A stretch of 62,448 bases of DNA from a bacterium (GTDB lineage Bacteria > Actinomycetota > Acidimicrobiia > Spongiisociales > ZC4RG35), in contig JAPPLW010000120.1 of the NCBI GenBank assembly GCA_028819345.1, positions 1 to 62,448 of the forward strand, given 5' to 3'. Below the pieces are notes generated by a model. The model was not told the origin of the DNA. It worked only from the letters and a program-made list of their open reading frames with translations, and ran no database searches. This document shows, piece by piece, positions 59,549 to 62,448 of the stretch. Position numbers and translations under genes: made by a program. Each line of letters starts with the position of its first letter. Position 1 is the stretch's first letter.

Positions 59549-60616
59549 TCACAACCCCACCGCTGTCAATCCCGCTTCGAGGTCGTCGAGGGTGACTTCG
59601 ACCACCACCGGTTTGCCGAAATCCTCCAAGAGCACCATCTTGGGCAGGGATCCGCCCCGTCGCTTCTTGTCCTTTCCCACCAGGTCGACGATCACCGGGC
59701 GCGGAACCGGCGGGGAGTCGACCGGCAGTCCCAAGGAGGCGATGATATCCCGCTGGCGTTCCTCGTGAGAGAAACCCGCCTTCCGCGCCGAGATCGCCCC
59801 GGCGGCCACCATGCCCACCGCCACCGCGTGGCCGTGCGGTATGCCGGTGGCGGTCTCCACCGCGTGGCCCACCGTGTGACCGTAATTGAGGATCGCCCGG
59901 CGGCCCGTCTCGAAGAAGTCGGCGGCCGTCACCTCCGCTTTCACCCGGACCGCCCTGGTCACCACTTCGGTGAGCGAGGCGTCCAGCCTGTCGGATTCCA
60001 GGACCTCCACCAGCCGGGGGTCTGCGATGAGGCCAGCCTTCAGGGTCTCACCCATGCCCTCCACCAGGAGCGGACGGGGAAGGGATCTCAGGACCTCGAT
60101 GGAGATCGCCACCCTCCGCGGATGGCGGAAGGCACCCACCTGGTTCTTTCCCTCCCGGTTGACCCCGGTCTTCCCCCCGATGGCGGCGTCCACCGCCCCC
60201 AGGAGGGTGGTGGGGACATACACCGCCTCCACTCCCCGGAGCCAGGTGGCGGCTACGAACCCGGCCAGGTCGGTGGCCGCTCCGCCCCCCACTCCCACGA
60301 TCGTGTCGTGGCGGTCCACCCGGTGACGGTCTAGTTCCCGGTAGACCTCCTCCACTACCCGGAGGGTCTTGGCCTCCTCGCGGTCGGGTATCTGCACCGT
60401 GTGGACAGCCACCGGATCGGCATCCGTCGCCGAAGCATCCTCCGCGATGCGGGAGACCGCCGCCGCGCCCACGCGGGCCGCTGCTCCGGGCTGAGTGAGC
60501 ACCACCACCCTGGACCGGGGAGTTCGGGGACGGGGAGGAAGCAGAGGAACAGGCAGGCCCTCGGAGACGAGAATCTCGCACTGGTCTCCGATCAGGATGC
60601 TTTCCACAGGTTCCAC
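59549..60616 (-). CDS. aroB: 3-dehydroquinate synthase
   Basis: Second step of the shikimate pathway. 355 residues with the NAD-site GVGGGAATDLAGFVAATWLRG (in parts), TTLLGAVDAAIGGKTGVN, KNQVGAF, and the zinc ligands in NYGHTVGHAVE and GHAVAVGM. GTG start; overlaps the end of aroK by 25 bases. Confidence 0.96.
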   Translation of the reverse strand: MEPVESILIGDQCEILVSEGLPVPLLPPRPRTPRSRVVVLTQPGAAARVGAAAVSRIAEDASATDADPVAVHTVQIPDREEAKTLRVVEEVYRELDRHRVDRHDTIVGVGGGAATDLAGFVAATWLRGVEAVYVPTTLLGAVDAAIGGKTGVNREGKNQVGAFRHPRRVAISIEVLRSLPRPLLVEGMGETLKAGLIADPRLVEVLESDRLDASLTEVVTRAVRVKAEVTAADFFETGRRAILNYGHTVGHAVETATGIPHGHAVAVGMVAAGAISARKAGFSHEERQRDIIASLGLPVDSPPVPRPVIVDLVGKDKKRRGGSLPKMVLLEDFGKPVVVEVTLDDLEAGLTAVGL

Positions 60617-61140
60617 ACTTCCTCGGCTACCAGTTCCCGGGTCTTTCCATCCATGTCCATCCGCAGGTGTGCGGCCTCCTCATACAGGTGTTTGCGGGCC
60701 TCCCAAATCTCGGTGTAGCGAGCCCCCAGGTCGGCATGACCCTGCAGGAGCGGACGGTTGGCCGTCTTGCCCTTCGCGATCAGAGAGGAGAGCGGGGGGT
60801 CGAGCCACACCACCAGTCCGCTGTCCCGCATCAGCCTGCGGCTCTCGCGTTTGAGGATCGCCCCCCCTCCGGTGGCCACCACCAGGCGCCCGTCGATCCG
60901 GCAGATACGGCCTACCTCTTCCGACTCCATGATCCGGAAGGCCGGCTCTCCCCGTTCGGCGAAGATCTGCGGGATGGTCATGCCGGCTCGCTCCACGATC
61001 TCGTCATCCACATCCAGGAAGGGAAACCCGCTCCGCCGGGACAACATGCGGCCCACCTTGGTCTTCCCGGAACTCATCATCCCGATCAGCCACAGCTTCG
61101 GGGTCAGAACCGCTCCACCTTTCTCCAATGGGACCGCCAT
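60592..61140 (-). CDS. aroK: Shikimate kinase
   Basis: Phosphorylates shikimate at O3. 182 residues. The Walker A loop is GMMSSGKT, a slight variant of GMMGSGKT that still fits G-x4-GK-T. FLDVDDEI is the Mg/shikimate Asp motif, FRIMESEE the Arg site, ATGGGA the shikimate Gly loop and KTANRPLL the lid Arg. The ATG at 61140 overlaps aroC by 37 bases. Confidence 0.94.
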   Translation of the reverse strand: MAVPLEKGGAVLTPKLWLIGMMSSGKTKVGRMLSRRSGFPFLDVDDEIVERAGMTIPQIFAERGEPAFRIMESEEVGRICRIDGRLVVATGGGAILKRESRRLMRDSGLVVWLDPPLSSLIAKGKTANRPLLQGHADLGARYTEIWEARKHLYEEAAHLRMDMDGKTRELVAEEVWNLWKAS

Positions 61141-62261
61141 CCGGCCAACAGGTCCTCCACCGTGTCGCCCCCCACCATCCTCTGCACTTCCTGGGCCAGG
61201 ACTAAAGCCACCATTTGCTCGGCAACCACTCCCGCCGCGGGGACCGCGCAGACATCGGACCGTTCCCGAAAGGCCTTCCGTGGTTCACGGGTATCCACAT
61301 CCACGGTGTTCAAGGGACGCATCACGGTGGAGATGGGCTTCATGGCTGCCCGAACCCGGAGGATGCCTCCCAAAGTGATGCCGCCTTCGGTCCCCCCCGC
61401 CCGATTGGTCTCCCGGAAATACCCCTCCTCATCCTCGTAGAAGATCTCATCATGTGCAACGGTGCCCCGCCGGGCGGCGGAACGGTGCCCATCCCCTATC
61501 TCCACTCCCTTGATGGCGTGGATGGACATCAGCGCCCCCGCCAGCAACCCGTCCAGTTTGCGGTCCCAGTGGACGTGGCTGCCGATGCCGGGCGGCAACC
61601 CGTAGGCCAAGACTTCCACCACCCCGCCCAGGGTGTTGCGGTCCGCCTTGGCCGCTTCGATCTCGGCCACCATCGCCGCTTCCGCCCGGGAGTGGAACAC
61701 CCGTACCGGCGACAGGTCGATGGTCTCCAGATCGGAGGGCACCGGGAGGGGATGGTCGGGAGCGGAGGCTTCCCCGATCGCCACCACATGGCTGAACACG
61801 CTCACGTCCAGCGCCGCCAGCAGCACCTTGCACAGGTACCCGACCACGGTCCGGGCCGCGGTCTCCCGCGCCGACGCCCGCTCAAGGATGTTGCGGGCAT
61901 CGTGGGTGTTGTACTTGATCATCCCCGCCAGGTCGGCATGCCCCGGGCGGGGGGTGGTCATTCGCCGGCGCGGCTCACGTCCGGGGAAGGGGCTCATCTC
62001 CTCCTCCCACTTGGACCACTCGGTGTTGCGGATGACCACCGCCACCGGGCTCCCCAGGGTGTAGCCATGACGCACCCCTCCCATGATCTCCAGTTCGTCC
62101 TTCTCCAGCTTCATCCGGTTCCCTCTCCCGTACCCCATCCGCCGGCGCGCCAATTCCCCGGCCAGGTCCTCGGCGCTGAAGGCCAACCCGGCCGGCACAC
62201 CCTCCAAGATGGTCACAAGCCCAGGGCCGTGGGACTCGCCTGCAGTCAAGAACCGAAGCAT
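61104..62261 (-). CDS. aroC: Chorismate synthase
   Basis: Last common step of aromatic synthesis; makes chorismate from EPSP with reduced FMN. 385 residues from the ATG at 62261, which gives the family start MLRFLTAGESHGPGL. Motifs: RRMGYGRGNRM, RPGHADLAGMIKY, RASARETAARTVVG, GGTEGGI and DVCAVPAAGVV. First gene of the aroC-K-B group and of the whole train. The 187 bases upstream to the window edge show no gene. Confidence 0.96.
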   Translation of the reverse strand: MLRFLTAGESHGPGLVTILEGVPAGLAFSAEDLAGELARRRMGYGRGNRMKLEKDELEIMGGVRHGYTLGSPVAVVIRNTEWSKWEEEMSPFPGREPRRRMTTPRPGHADLAGMIKYNTHDARNILERASARETAARTVVGYLCKVLLAALDVSVFSHVVAIGEASAPDHPLPVPSDLETIDLSPVRVFHSRAEAAMVAEIEAAKADRNTLGGVVEVLAYGLPPGIGSHVHWDRKLDGLLAGALMSIHAIKGVEIGDGHRSAARRGTVAHDEIFYEDEEGYFRETNRAGGTEGGITLGGILRVRAAMKPISTVMRPLNTVDVDTREPRKAFRERSDVCAVPAAGVVAEQMVALVLAQEVQRMVGGDTVEDLLAGWRSHWRKVERF

Positions 62262-62448
62262 GCCCCAGATGCTACCTGCCAGTAGGCGGCCATCCATTGC
62301 AGGCTTTCTTCCCAACGGCCACCAGCACCCGGCCGGAGCTTCCACAAACGCGCAGTCTCAAGGCAGCAGCATCGCCCACCAAGAACCGGCAACTAGATGT
62401 CCTTCCCACAGAGGTGGTTTACAAGTCGGGTGATGGGTGGTTGGTCTC

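Overview
The window is a high-GC chromosomal segment whose gene content and order point to an actinobacterium. Evidence includes an actinobacterial-type integration host factor (mihF), the order mihF-gmk-rpoZ-coaBC-metK-priA familiar from mycobacteria and streptomycetes, a PriA without recognisable helicase motifs, a DUF222/HNH (13E12-type) gene, and a luciferase-like flavin oxidoreductase. Long Thr-rich low-complexity linkers and the catabolic gene mix would fit an uncultured Acidimicrobiia-like lineage, but that placement is inference. No rRNA, tRNA, CRISPR or complete transposon was seen. Almost everything is on the minus strand, except rpsT, a pair of small membrane-protein genes and most of a catabolic block.

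Layout, low to high coordinates. 1-2.7 kb: the str operon (fusA, cut by the window edge; rpsG; rpsL) with a good promoter. 2.7-10.5 kb: a GT2 glycosyltransferase, nadC, nadA, icd and pyc (NAD synthesis, TCA cycle, anaplerosis). 10.7-19.6 kb: the conserved chain hrcA-dnaJ-HIT-phoH-pgpH-ybeY-corC-era. 19.7-21.4 kb: a DUF222/HNH gene and a gene-free stretch inserted between hemW and hrcA. 21.4-24.4 kb: lepA-hemW. 24.6-28.9 kb: rpsT, then the comEA-comEC-holA group on the other strand. 29.2-30.1 kb: two tandem paralogous four-helix membrane proteins of unknown function. 30.2-32.6 kb: leuS. 32.7-42.9 kb: an accessory-looking catabolic block (AGPS-like FAD oxidase, SAF-domain dehydrogenase, 3-hydroxyacyl-CoA dehydrogenase, LLM flavoprotein, VOC protein, two amidohydrolases, MDR reductase). 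42.9-62.3 kb: one nearly gap-free minus-strand train, aroC-aroK-aroB-efp-nusB/carA-carB-pyrF-like-mihF-gmk-rpoZ-coaBC-metK-priA-def-fmt-rpe-ribD-ribE-ribBA.

The most unusual content lies in the pyrimidine part of that train. The antitermination factor NusB and the carbamoyl-phosphate synthase small subunit CarA are encoded as one continuous 544-residue polypeptide. The gene in the usual pyrF place, translationally coupled to carB, has the OMP-decarboxylase fold signature but has lost the catalytic Lys/Asp and the phosphate-binding Arg, so it looks like a pseudoenzyme. A second novelty is a PgpH-type cyclic-di-AMP phosphodiesterase whose extracellular sensor carries Thr-rich stalks and an SdrD-B-like beta-sandwich insert. 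Smaller points are an S12 protein with Arg at the streptomycin-resistance position 88, a CoaBC with two substituted decarboxylase residues, and the tandem membrane-protein pair.
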